Assembly: GCA_029256665.1 (NCBI GenBank)
Contig: JAQSXN010000118.1
Coordinates: forward strand, 1-8,837
From: Paenibacillus sp.
GTDB taxonomy: Bacteria; Bacillota; Bacilli; Paenibacillales; Paenibacillaceae
Reading direction: 5' to 3'
Length of the DNA: 8,837 nucleotides
Shown here: positions 1 through 5,503 of the stretch, one piece after another
Numbering within the stretch: the stretch's first letter is position 1
Layout: each line of letters begins with the position of its first letter
Notes under the pieces: model-generated
What the model saw: the letters and a program-made list of their open reading frames with translations, nothing else
Database searches by the model: none
What the model was told of the DNA's origin: nothing
Made by a program: the position numbers and the translations under genes

Positions 1-114
1 AAATGCAGGACGTTCCAATTCACGCAAACCGAGAATTTGCTCATAAAATGCCTTAGACCGCTCAAGATCGGTAACGATCAAGCTTGCATGATGGATACTC
101 TCATGTAGAATCAT
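1..114 (-). CDS. Glyoxalase/VOC-fold family protein, N-terminal fragment
   Basis: Only the first 38 codons are inside the window; the gene continues beyond position 1. The readable protein starts MILHESIHHASLIVTDLERS and continues with KAFYEQILGLRELERPAF. This is the typical first beta-alpha-beta module of vicinal-oxygen-chelate proteins: a histidine on the first strand (a common metal-ligand position), the 'V-T-D-L-x-R-S-x-x-F-Y' helix start, and 'LGL' before the next strand. The ATG at 112-114 is preceded by GGAGG (122-126 on the minus strand) with a 7-base spacer, so the start is well supported. The family includes glyoxalase I, fosfomycin and bleomycin resistance proteins and ring-cleaving dioxygenases. 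The fragment is too short to choose among them. It lies downstream of the prmC terminator and is probably transcribed separately; I could not call its promoter with confidence. Confidence 0.85.
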   Translation of the reverse strand, partial: MILHESIHHASLIVTDLERSKAFYEQILGLRELERPAF

Positions 115-152
115 CTCGTTTCCTCCATCCCAATCGTTTGTCATGCTACACA

Positions 153-227
153 TCAATTCTTTACCCATTGGCTTAATCCTTCTTCATCAACCTGCCAGTC
201 GCGCTGCAGCGGATATTGCTCGCACGG
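153..227 (-). other. Possible decayed coding remnant
   Basis: Read on the minus strand, 227 down to 156 encodes PCEQYPLQRDWQVDEEGLSQ followed by WVKN and a stop (153-155). A stop codon (228-230) closes the frame upstream and there is no start codon or ribosome site. The composition looks protein-like (charged and aromatic residues, acidic helix-like end). It could be the tail of a deleted gene, or chance. No family was recognised. It sits between the prmC terminator and the glyoxalase gene, where a promoter for the latter must also lie. Confidence 0.2.
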
Positions 228-257
228 TTAAGGGAATGCATGCTGCAAGGTCGAAAT

Positions 258-309
258 AAAAAGCGTCACATCGGCCAACTGTCGGGTTGGCTTAATGTGA
301 CGCTTTTTT
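258..309 (-). terminator. Intrinsic terminator downstream of prmC
   Basis: A perfect 13-bp inverted repeat pairs 258-270 with 296-308. Inside it an additional 6-bp stem pairs GCCAAC (274-279) with GTTGGC (286-291). The outer arms carry A5 on the left and T6 (304-309) on the right, so the hairpin ends in a U tract on either strand. The only gene entering it is prmC, which stops at 381 on the minus strand, so its main job is probably to end that transcript. It could also block plus-strand read-through towards prmC. Confidence 0.9.
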
Positions 310-380
310 ACCTCATAGGAATGTTTAAGTTCTTTAAAACGATAAAACTTAAAGAAAATCATTCGTAATCGCAAACCGAT

Positions 381-1340
381 TTATGTCCGGACCGCTATAA
401 TATGGCGCTCGATACCGTTGTAGTCGGTAATGATCGCGATATCGTCCCAAGCGCCGATCTCGCGCATCAGCCCCGCGACGACGCGCGGCTGATGGATGCC
501 GAGCTCGAAGGCCACGATGCGAGGCATCGCGGGGAGCAGCGGCAGCTGCTCCAGCATGCGGCGGTACGGATCCAGCCCGTCCGCCCCGCCTTCCAGCGCG
601 AGACGCGGCTCATGGTCGCGCACCTCGCGCTGCAGCCCGTCCATATCCGCCGCCGGGATGTAGGGCGGATTGGACACGAGCACGTCGATGCGGCTCCCCC
701 TGGCTATGAAGGGAGCCAGCAGGTCGCCCTGCACGAACGTAACGCGGTCCGACGCCTTGTGGCGGGCTGCGTTCGCGCGGGCGACCTCAAGCGCGTCCGG
801 AGACAGATCGGACGCGCTCAGGCGCCAGCCGTGACGCTGCGCAGCCAGCGTCACGGCGATCGCTCCGCTGCCGGTGCCGACGTCGACGACCGTCGGCGCC
901 GCAGCGATCGCTTCGGCGCTGCCCGAGGACGCGGGCATCGCTTGAACCGTGGCCGCCGGCCAGAGCCGATCGGCGGCCGCCAGCACCCCCTCGACGAGCA
1001 ACTCCGTCTCGGGGCGCGGGATCAGGACGGCCGGCGTCACCGCGAACGGCCGTCCGAAGAACCATTCCTCGCCGATCACGTACTGGAGCGGCTCGCCCGT
1101 CGCGCGGCGGCGCACCAGCGCCTGCCACTCCTCCCCCTTGTCCGGCGGGAGGAGATCGTTCCAGGCGAGCAGCAGCGCCGCGCGGTCAATCCCCAACACA
1201 TGCAGGAGCAGACGCTCCGCATGGCTGCGCCCATCCTCGACGCCGCTCGTTTCCAGCCATGCTCCCGCTTTCACGCATGCCTGCCTGAACGTCATCGGCA
1301 GCTCGTACCACCGTTCCTCCGCCTTAGCCTCTTGTCCCAT
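381..1340 (-). CDS. prmC: Peptide chain release factor N5-glutamine methyltransferase PrmC
   Basis: PrmC uses S-adenosylmethionine to methylate the glutamine of the GGQ motif of RF1 and RF2 in the cytoplasm, which raises termination efficiency. With the chosen start the protein has 319 residues. An N-terminal helical substrate-binding domain contains GEPLQYVIG (about 82-90) and LIPRPETELL (about 106-115). The Rossmann methyltransferase domain has the SAM loop DVGTGSGAIA (about 153-162) and the catalytic NPPY tetrapeptide (about 224-227) that binds the target glutamine amide. The product is longer than the usual 280-290 residues, mainly because of an alanine/proline-rich linker of about 20 residues before the SAM loop. 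The ATG at 1338-1340 is preferred because GGGGAG lies 9 bases upstream. An in-frame GTG at 1385 and an ATG at 1364 have poor ribosome sites. The gene is visibly more GC-rich than the glyoxalase and ecs genes. It lies downstream of prfA, as in Bacillus, but is separated from it by a terminator and repeats. Confidence 0.95.
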   Translation of the reverse strand: MGQEAKAEERWYELPMTFRQACVKAGAWLETSGVEDGRSHAERLLLHVLGIDRAALLLAWNDLLPPDKGEEWQALVRRRATGEPLQYVIGEEWFFGRPFAVTPAVLIPRPETELLVEGVLAAADRLWPAATVQAMPASSGSAEAIAAAPTVVDVGTGSGAIAVTLAAQRHGWRLSASDLSPDALEVARANAARHKASDRVTFVQGDLLAPFIARGSRIDVLVSNPPYIPAADMDGLQREVRDHEPRLALEGGADGLDPYRRMLEQLPLLPAMPRIVAFELGIHQPRVVAGLMREIGAWDDIAIITDYNGIERHIIAVRT

Positions 1341-1447
1341 TGCTACCCGCTCCCCGCCATTCATCTCGAATCGCCAACATGCCACTTCGTCCGTACGTTT
1401 ACTTCTATCTATTTACTCCGCCAGCCATCAGCTTGCCCTCACAACTC

Positions 1448-1630
1448 TAACGGACCCAGATGACGCTATTCTGCCGAATTTGTATCTTGTCGCAACGTAA
1501 CGGACACTAGCGACTCTATCCCTCTCTAAATACCCGCAAATCTAAGAAATTCGCCCAAATAGCGCCTCTCAGTTCCGTTAGAAACGGGCATGTCTCATTT
1601 CCGCCGAAATAAGGTCGCTCAGGTCCGTTA
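1448..1630. repeat. Four-copy 23-bp repeat, mirror-arranged with 50-bp period
   Basis: Copies lie at 1448-1470 and 1498-1520 (minus orientation) and at 1558-1580 and 1608-1630 (plus orientation). Read in one orientation, all four are 23 bp, have ATA at positions 2-4 and end in TCCGTTA. Pairwise identity between inverted partners is roughly two thirds. Copies in the same orientation are exactly 50 bp apart, and the 27-bp stretches between copies are also weakly alike (ending in a TTYCGCC-type block). The block as a whole is an imperfect palindrome centred near 1539 and could fold into a long branched hairpin. It looks like an intergenic repeat family. My impression is that similar TCCGTTA-ended repeats are common in Paenibacillaceae genomes, but this was not searched. 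Confidence 0.75.
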
Positions 1631-1656
1631 GACTTAAGTTACCCACCCGCTCCATA

Positions 1657-1707
1657 ACAAAAAAAGACGAACGCCGCGGCAGCTACTTGCTTCTGGCGGC
1701 GTTCATC
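1657..1707 (-). terminator. Intrinsic terminator of prfA
   Basis: On the minus strand, 34 bases after the prfA stop, the stem GAACGCCGC / GCGGCGTTC (1696-1704 with 1669-1677) is extended by three more pairs, one a G-U wobble. The loop is 18 bases. It is followed by seven U residues (A tract at 1659-1665 on the plus strand). This is a textbook Rho-independent terminator. It implies that prmC is not simply read through from prfA. Confidence 0.88.
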
Positions 1708-1740
1708 CGGCTTGTCGTTGCCTCGTATGGTCTTGGGCGA

Positions 1741-2817
1741 TTAGATGCCCATCGTCTCGCGTTCCAGCAGATCGGCTTGCTCGGCGATCGTAAGAGACGA
1801 GATAATCTCGTTCATGTCGCCGTTCATGACGGAATCCAGCTTGTGGAGCGTCAAGTTGATGCGATGGTCGGTTACGCGGCTCTGAGGAAAGTTGTACGTG
1901 CGGATCCGCTCGCTGCGGTCGCCCGTGCCGACTTTGCTCTTGCGTTCGCCGGCGTACTTCGCTTCTTCCTCTTGGCGCTTGATATCGAAGATCCGCGCGC
2001 GCAATACTTGGAGCGCCTTCGCTTTGTTGTCGTTCTGGGACTTGCCGTCCTGACATGTCGCCATGATGCCCGTCGGCACATGAAGCACGCGTACGGCCGA
2101 CTTCGTCGTATTGACGGACTGTCCGCCGGCGCCGCTTGAGCAGAACGTATCGATACGAATATCCTTGTCGTGTATCTCGATCTCCACGTCCTCTACCTCC
2201 GGCATGACCGCAACCGTCGACGTCGACGTATGGATGCGGCCGCCGGATTCCGTAACCGGAATACGCTGCACGCGATGCGCGCCGCTCTCGTACTTCAGCT
2301 TGCTGTACGCGCCCTTGCCGTTCACCATAAAGATTACCTCTTTGAATCCGCCCAGGTCGTTTTCGCTGAAATCCATCAACTCTACTCGCCAGCCCTGCGC
2401 ATCGGCAAACTTGGTGTACATGCGGTACAGGTCGTAAGCGAACAACGCCGCTTCGTCGCCGCCGGCAGCGCCGCGGATTTCGACGATTACGTTTTTGTCG
2501 TCGTTCGGATCTTTCGGCAGCAGCACGACGCGGATTTTTTCTTCCAGCTCTTCTTTGCGCGGAGTCAGCTCGTCGATTTCCATCTTGACCATCTCGCGCA
2601 TCTCGTCGTCGAGCTTCTCGCCCAGCATTTGCTTGGCATCATCCAGTTGCTCCGCGACTTGTTTATATTCCGTATAAGTTTCATACGCTTCTTGTAAATC
2701 CGACTGTTCCTTGGACAGCTCTCTCAGCCGCTTGGGATCGCTGGACACGTCCGGATCGCACAACAGCTCGCTCAGCTTCTCATATCGGTCGGCCAGTGCT
2801 TGTAAACGGTCAAACAC
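1741..2817 (-). CDS. prfA: Peptide chain release factor 1 (RF1)
   Basis: RF1 recognises UAA and UAG in the ribosomal A site and triggers hydrolysis of the peptidyl-tRNA ester. Using the GTG start at 2815-2817 the product has 358 residues, close to the usual Bacillus length. A charged helical N-terminal domain comes first. The codon-recognition tripeptide PVT (about 187-189) lies in [20 protein letters not shown]; this P-x-T type marks RF1, while RF2 has SPF. The catalytic GGQ (about 231-233) lies in [17 protein letters not shown], and the conserved QSQN-like [12 protein letters not shown] and [18 protein letters not shown] segments follow. The start was chosen because the protein then begins (M)[14 protein letters not shown], like Bacillus RF1, and because GAGGTGA (2823-2829) sits 5 bases upstream. 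An in-frame GTG three codons earlier (2826) would overlap that ribosome site. An extended -10 promoter lies upstream and a strong terminator downstream, so it appears monocistronic here. Its GGQ glutamine is the substrate of PrmC, encoded next door. Confidence 0.97.
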   Translation of the reverse strand: MFDRLQALADRYEKLSELLCDPDVSSDPKRLRELSKEQSDLQEAYETYTEYKQVAEQLDDAKQMLGEKLDDEMREMVKMEIDELTPRKEELEEKIRVVLLPKDPNDDKNVIVEIRGAAGGDEAALFAYDLYRMYTKFADAQGWRVELMDFSENDLGGFKEVIFMVNGKGAYSKLKYESGAHRVQRIPVTESGGRIHTSTSTVAVMPEVEDVEIEIHDKDIRIDTFCSSGAGGQSVNTTKSAVRVLHVPTGIMATCQDGKSQNDNKAKALQVLRARIFDIKRQEEEAKYAGERKSKVGTGDRSERIRTYNFPQSRVTDHRINLTLHKLDSVMNGDMNEIISSLTIAEQADLLERETMGI

Positions 2818-2822
2818 GTTCG

Positions 2823-2829
2823 TCACCTC
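2823..2829 (-). promoter_or_regulatory. Ribosome binding site that sets the prfA start
   Basis: GAGGTGA on the minus strand, 5 bases before the GTG at 2817. It overlaps the alternative upstream GTG at 2826, which argues that translation begins at 2817. Confidence 0.7.
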
Positions 2830-2856
2830 GGTTTAATTTCCTTTAGATTATTCTTA

Positions 2857-2885
2857 AGTATACCATATCGTGCCCCGTTATTCGA
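2857..2885 (-). promoter_or_regulatory. Predicted prfA promoter (extended -10)
   Basis: On the minus strand, TATACT (2857-2862) is preceded by TG one base upstream, giving TGGTATACT, a strong extended -10 for sigma-A. Seventeen bases further up, TCGAAT (2880-2885) is a poor -35 (3 of 6 matches), which an extended -10 can tolerate. Transcription would start about 30 bases ahead of the prfA GTG. The DnaA-box array begins roughly 50 bp upstream of the -35. Confidence 0.6.
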
Positions 2886-2932
2886 TATGTGGTTTACTTT
2901 AACATCGCGGCGCGGACGGTGACCCCAAAAAA

Positions 2933-3028
2933 CTAATCACAGCTTGTCCACAAAACAGCCTGTTTTATCCACATTTATTTCCCGACTTGTCCACAGCGTG
3001 TGCACAGCCTGTGCACATCTTGTCCACA
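2933..3028 (+). promoter_or_regulatory. Phased cluster of DnaA-box-like sites
   Basis: Seven 9-mers in the same orientation resemble the DnaA box TTATNCACA. They are CTAATCACA (2933-2941), TTGTCCACA (2944-2952), TTATCCACA (2965-2973, a perfect match), TTGTCCACA (2987-2995), GTGTGCACA (2998-3006), CTGTGCACA (3009-3017) and TTGTCCACA (3020-3028). Mismatches to the consensus are 2, 1, 0, 1, 2, 2 and 1. Start-to-start distances are 11, 21, 22, 11, 11 and 11 bp, so all sites fall on nearly the same face of the helix. A further one-mismatch site in reverse orientation is TTTGGATAA (3080-3088), and a two-mismatch one is at 2888-2896. No dnaA, dnaN or AT-rich unwinding region is nearby, so this is unlikely to be oriC. 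A DnaA-titration or replication-control cluster, or DnaA control of prfA, is more likely. Confidence 0.7.
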
Positions 3029-3181
3029 TCGAGGAAATAAGCGGCTTTTTTCCTGCTTTTGAACAGAATTTTGCGACTTTTTGGATAACTATTCATCAGG
3101 AGCAACCGACTCACACCAAATGGTAATTGTTACTAGTGCGAGACCTTTCGGAGATGAGCGGCCGCGTTGAAGCGGAAGTTT
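3029..3181. other. Intergenic remainder between DnaA-box cluster and ecsB
   Basis: Apart from the possible reverse DnaA box at 3080-3088 I see no gene, no promoter and no convincing terminator for ecsB here. The short CCGC/GCGG arms near 3163-3176 lack a U tract. Termination of the ecs transcript is therefore unexplained within this stretch. Confidence 0.5.
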
Positions 3182-4417
3182 TTATCGCATATAAGAATTT
3201 CTGCTAATCCCCCACCAAATCAATCCGCATACCGCCGCTGCAGGAACAATCGCCCATAGCCCGGCCCACCTGTACCCCGCCAAGCCGGACCAGACGGATA
3301 GATGGGGCAGCAGCAGCCAAAATCGGGATAACCGAATCGCTCGTCCGACCGCCTCGCCTTCCCAGGGAAACTGTGCCACGAATTCCTCCGCGTACCACTG
3401 CTCCCATTGCATGCGCAGCCAAGAAACACCGATGACGAGGAATCCTATTATTAAGGCAAAAGCGGCGGGCGGAGACACCAGCGTTGACGCGTACGACGTT
3501 ACGGACAGGAATCCGATCCATATCCGAAGAGGCACCATCGACCGCAAGAAAGCGATCAATCTCATCTCGGCCAACAGCGTACCCGTATCCGTCCCTCGAA
3601 ATAAGCGTTGGGAACGCCTAAATAACAGCGGACGCTTCGCCTTAACGATGGACTTCGACGGTATGACCTGGCTCATCAACAATTCCGTGCTGCTCATTCG
3701 CGCCTTGCGCTCGCTTTTCACCTCGGCCTCATAATGAATGCCTGTTCGCAAGCAAATAAACAACGACAGCGGAAATACGAGCGCCATGCCAATCCAGGCC
3801 GGCATAAAATCGGATGAGCCTGGCGAAAGCATAAGCATCGGCATCAGATAAGCTGCCGCTAATACGATCAGCGCCACGCCTTGCAGCAGCCATTGCCGCC
3901 AACCTCGCGCGATACTTTTCAGCTGATGGAAGACCATGGATATGAACATTCCATACAGCCAAGCATACAGATAGGCCGCTCCGACATGCTCCCATTCCAT
4001 TCCCCCAGACTTAATCAGATAAGGCAGGAGTATGGCAAACGGAATCAGCAGCACAAGCGCCTGCATCACGAACGAATAGAACATCCCGTACCTCTTCAGC
4101 ATCTGCAGCCACCTTGGCCGTTGCAACAGGAACAACCGATCCGCTTCCTCCACATAGGTTCGAATACGACCAAACGCCATCAATACAAAAATGACGATCG
4201 GGTACAGCGCCGTCCATGGAACATCAGTCGCCCATTCGGGCACTCGTTGCCAAAGCTCCCGATAAAGCCCGCCGAATATGACGAGACCCGGAATAACCAA
4301 ATATAGCCATACCGTCCAATCGAGTACACTATTCCATACCCGGAATTGCTCCTTGCCATTGTTCTTCAGCCGAATAAGGAATAAGCGTCCTGGCGTCAAC
4401 AACGTCTTGTCCGTCAT
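3182..4417 (-). CDS. ecsB: ABC transporter permease, EcsB family
   Basis: EcsB is the membrane subunit of the EcsAB ABC exporter. In Bacillus subtilis loss of Ecs impairs secretion, competence and sporulation and affects intramembrane proteolysis by RasP. The related PptAB of streptococci and enterococci exports short peptide pheromones. The product has 411 residues, close to the family length (about 400). It shows hydrophobic segments near 34-51, 68-84, 113-135, 145-164, 178-197, 205-223, 300-334 (probably two) and 384-403. A basic cytoplasmic loop lies at about 230-285. The family-typical stretch EEADRLFLLQRP lies at about 90-101, after the second segment. The ATG at 4417 is preferred: GGGGGTGA sits 5 bases upstream, directly after the ecsA stop, whereas the in-frame GTG at 4426 has no spacer to its ribosome site. 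It is 13 bp downstream of ecsA and surely co-transcribed. No ecsC follows within the window. Confidence 0.88.
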   Translation of the reverse strand: MTDKTLLTPGRLFLIRLKNNGKEQFRVWNSVLDWTVWLYLVIPGLVIFGGLYRELWQRVPEWATDVPWTALYPIVIFVLMAFGRIRTYVEEADRLFLLQRPRWLQMLKRYGMFYSFVMQALVLLIPFAILLPYLIKSGGMEWEHVGAAYLYAWLYGMFISMVFHQLKSIARGWRQWLLQGVALIVLAAAYLMPMLMLSPGSSDFMPAWIGMALVFPLSLFICLRTGIHYEAEVKSERKARMSSTELLMSQVIPSKSIVKAKRPLLFRRSQRLFRGTDTGTLLAEMRLIAFLRSMVPLRIWIGFLSVTSYASTLVSPPAAFALIIGFLVIGVSWLRMQWEQWYAEEFVAQFPWEGEAVGRAIRLSRFWLLLPHLSVWSGLAGYRWAGLWAIVPAAAVCGLIWWGISRNSYMR

Positions 4418-4422
4418 CGCCT

Positions 4423-4430
4423 TCACCCCC
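4423..4430 (-). promoter_or_regulatory. Ribosome binding site that sets the ecsB start
   Basis: GGGGGTGA on the minus strand begins right after the ecsA TGA (4431-4433) and is 5 bases ahead of the ATG at 4417. This spacing suits the ATG and not the GTG at 4426, which lies inside the site. Confidence 0.6.
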
Positions 4431-5171
4431 TCACGTCAAAGCAAGGAAGCATTCGGACAACGCAGCATCCTCCGCGCATCCCGCATCCATTCTAACCTGC
4501 CGAAGCGTACCTTGCGCCACGACGGACCCTCCATTGATGAGCACGAAGCTCTGGCAGATTTTTTCGGCGGTATCCAGCACATGCGTAGACATCAGCACGC
4601 CTGCGCCTCGCGAAAGCTCGCTCATCAGCAGCTCAAGGAAGTCGTTTGTCGCGCGCGGGTCAAGTCCAACAAAAGGCTCGTCCACTACATAGATATCCGG
4701 CTCCAGCAGGAACGCGATAATAAGCATCAATTTCTGTTGCATGCCCTTGGAGAAGTTCGCCGGGTACAGATGCTTTTGTTCTGTCAGTCTGAATCGGTCC
4801 AGCAGAGCTTCCGCTTTGCCCTCGAATTCGCTTTCCGTCAGTCCGAATGCGGATGCCGCAAGCCTCAGATGCTCCCACAGCGTAAAATATTCATAATATA
4901 CCGGCTGCTCCGGCACATAGGCATAACGTTTATGCTTGCCTCCCAGTTCAACTTGCCCCTTCACATGGGCCAGCAGGCCAAGAATCGTCTTCACTGTCGT
5001 GCTTTTGCCCGCTCCATTCGGACCGATCAAGCCAACAAGCTCGCCCGGCGCAACCTGCAGCTGGATATCTCGGATGATTGGCTTATCCTCCTCATAGCCC
5101 GCCTCATCAATCGCTATTCGCAATACATATTCTTCCGAATTCGTTGTTTTCTCTTCGTTCATCCTAACCAT
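4431..5171 (-). CDS. ecsA: ABC transporter ATP-binding protein, EcsA family
   Basis: This cytoplasmic ATPase powers EcsB. With the chosen start it has 246 residues, essentially the length of Bacillus EcsA. Motifs in order are: Walker A GPNGAGKST (about 50-58), Q-loop in VPEQP (Q about 89), signature NFSKGMQQK (about 139-147), Walker B IYVVDEP (D164, E165), D-loop GLDP (about 169-172) and the switch histidine in STHVLD (about 197). The FSKGMQ signature in place of LSGGQ is usual in this exporter subgroup. The ATG at 5169-5171 is preferred because AGGAGC (5179-5184) lies about 8 bases upstream. An earlier in-frame ATG at 5225 has no ribosome site and would add 18 unconserved residues. It is first in the ecsAB pair and divergent from the FAD oxidoreductase. 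Its own promoter could not be called, but it should lie between 5185 and about 5300, close to the neighbour's operator. Confidence 0.9.
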   Translation of the reverse strand: MVRMNEEKTTNSEEYVLRIAIDEAGYEEDKPIIRDIQLQVAPGELVGLIGPNGAGKSTTVKTILGLLAHVKGQVELGGKHKRYAYVPEQPVYYEYFTLWEHLRLAASAFGLTESEFEGKAEALLDRFRLTEQKHLYPANFSKGMQQKLMLIIAFLLEPDIYVVDEPFVGLDPRATNDFLELLMSELSRGAGVLMSTHVLDTAEKICQSFVLINGGSVVAQGTLRQVRMDAGCAEDAALSECFLALT

Positions 5172-5178
5172 TCCATCA

Positions 5179-5184
5179 GCTCCT
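5179..5184 (-). promoter_or_regulatory. Ribosome binding site that sets the ecsA start
   Basis: AGGAGC on the minus strand, 8 bases before the ATG at 5171. No comparable site precedes the in-frame ATGs at 5225 or 5162; one before the ATG at 5195 is too close. Confidence 0.6.
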
Positions 5185-5300
5185 AACTCGGGCATACTCC
5201 AACTAATAATTCCTTTCCTGTCCATTCGTTACGAAGCAGCCAACCGCCTGGTAACGGCATTTTGTTCAAAATAACTTTTGATACGTTCTTTAGCGGGGCG

Positions 5301-5329
5301 TTGACAATTGAAAAAGAATCGCTTATATT
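5301..5329 (+). promoter_or_regulatory. Consensus sigma-A promoter of the oxidoreductase-tetR unit
   Basis: TTGACA (5301-5306) is a perfect -35 and TATATT (5324-5329) is one base from the perfect -10, with the optimal 17-bp spacer. Transcription should start near 5336. No other promoter of this quality is seen in the window, which fits a strong promoter held down by a repressor: the palindrome at 5328-5352 starts inside the -10. Confidence 0.88.
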
Positions 5330-5352
5330 AAGAATGAACCGTTCATTCTTAA
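5328..5352. promoter_or_regulatory. Perfect 25-bp palindromic operator, probably for the adjacent TetR protein
   Basis: The arms TTAAGAATGAAC (5328-5339) and GTTCATTCTTAA (5341-5352) are exact reverse complements around a single C at 5340. Length, symmetry and the GAAC-x-GTTC core suit a TetR-family dimer. It overlaps the last two bases of the -10 and the predicted transcription start, so a bound protein would block RNA polymerase. The only regulator in the window is the TetR gene at the end of this transcript, so autorepression is the simplest reading (inference). Confidence 0.85.
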
Positions 5353-5503
5353 AAATTCGCAGGAGGTGCTGCCCTTAAAATAACCACTCGCTCCCACGCT
5401 CTTGCCATTCGATCGGATTGGCTGTCGGGCCCATATTGGATTATTTTTACCTCGCGTCCAAGCTTGAAGTATAGTTCAACTTACATTAGGGAGGAAACAA
5501 TTA
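5336..5503 (+). other. Long 5' leader with an orphan ribosome site
   Basis: Between the predicted start of transcription and the oxidoreductase ATG there are about 165 bases. An excellent Shine-Dalgarno AGGAGG (5361-5366) is not followed by ATG, GTG or TTG at a working distance. The codon at the expected place is ATA (5380-5382), which opens a frame reaching into the oxidoreductase gene. The true ribosome site, AGGGAGGA (5488-5495), precedes the ATG at 5504. A short inverted repeat TTGAA/TTCAA occurs near 5464-5479. I recognise no riboswitch class. Confidence 0.45.

Larger units (their letters stand above)
1341..1740. other. 400-bp prfA-prmC intergenic region
   Basis: This gap holds, from the prfA side, a minus-strand intrinsic terminator (about 1657-1707) and then four copies of a 23-bp repeat (1448-1630). 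About 100 bp of unremarkable sequence lies next to prmC and must carry the prmC ribosome site. It probably also carries a prmC promoter, because the terminator should stop prfA transcripts. A weak candidate is the AT-rich stretch around 1405-1420, but I see no convincing -35/-10 pair and do not call one. No open frame here has a ribosome site and a recognisable product. Confidence 0.6.

Noticed and set aside
324..353. 8-bp inverted repeat TTTAAGTT/AACTTAAA downstream of prmC
   Set aside because: AT-rich, 14-base loop and no U tract; the strong terminator at 258-309 accounts for termination.
402..1463. Long open frame on the plus strand opposite prmC (353 codons)
   Set aside because: It mirrors the GC-rich prmC gene, is very rich in Arg and His with no recognisable domain, has no ribosome site, and prmC itself is unambiguous.
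949..1500. Second plus-strand open frame overlapping prmC and the repeat region
   Set aside because: Ser/Arg-rich shadow of prmC antisense, running into the intergenic repeats, without a ribosome site.
1448..1630. CRISPR-like array
   Set aside because: Copies are diverged, lie in two orientations, number only four, have similar rather than unique spacers, and no cas gene is present.
2170..2697. Plus-strand open frame opposite prfA
   Set aside because: Antisense shadow of the highly conserved RF1 gene.
2933..3028. Chromosomal origin of replication
   Set aside because: There is no dnaA, dnaN, gyr or rnpA-rpmH neighbourhood and no clear AT-rich unwinding element, so a non-origin DnaA cluster fits better.
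3033..3053. Imperfect palindrome GGAAATAAGCGGCTTTTTTCC as terminator of ecsB
   Set aside because: The central stem leaves almost no loop and the outer pairing is interrupted, and it lies about 130 bp past ecsB. It is not convincing.
2944..3126. 60-codon plus-strand open frame over the DnaA-box region
   Set aside because: Its His/Val/Thr/Cys repeats are simply the translated TTGTCCACA/TGTGCACA array, and there is no ribosome site or family match.
4278..5186. 302-codon plus-strand open frame opposite ecsA
   Set aside because: Antisense shadow; EcsA motifs on the minus strand are complete and the plus-strand product has no recognisable feature.
5380..5503. Leader open frame starting at ATA as a real gene
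   Set aside because: ATA is not a normal start, the product has no recognisable feature, and it overlaps the oxidoreductase start; kept only as an observation.
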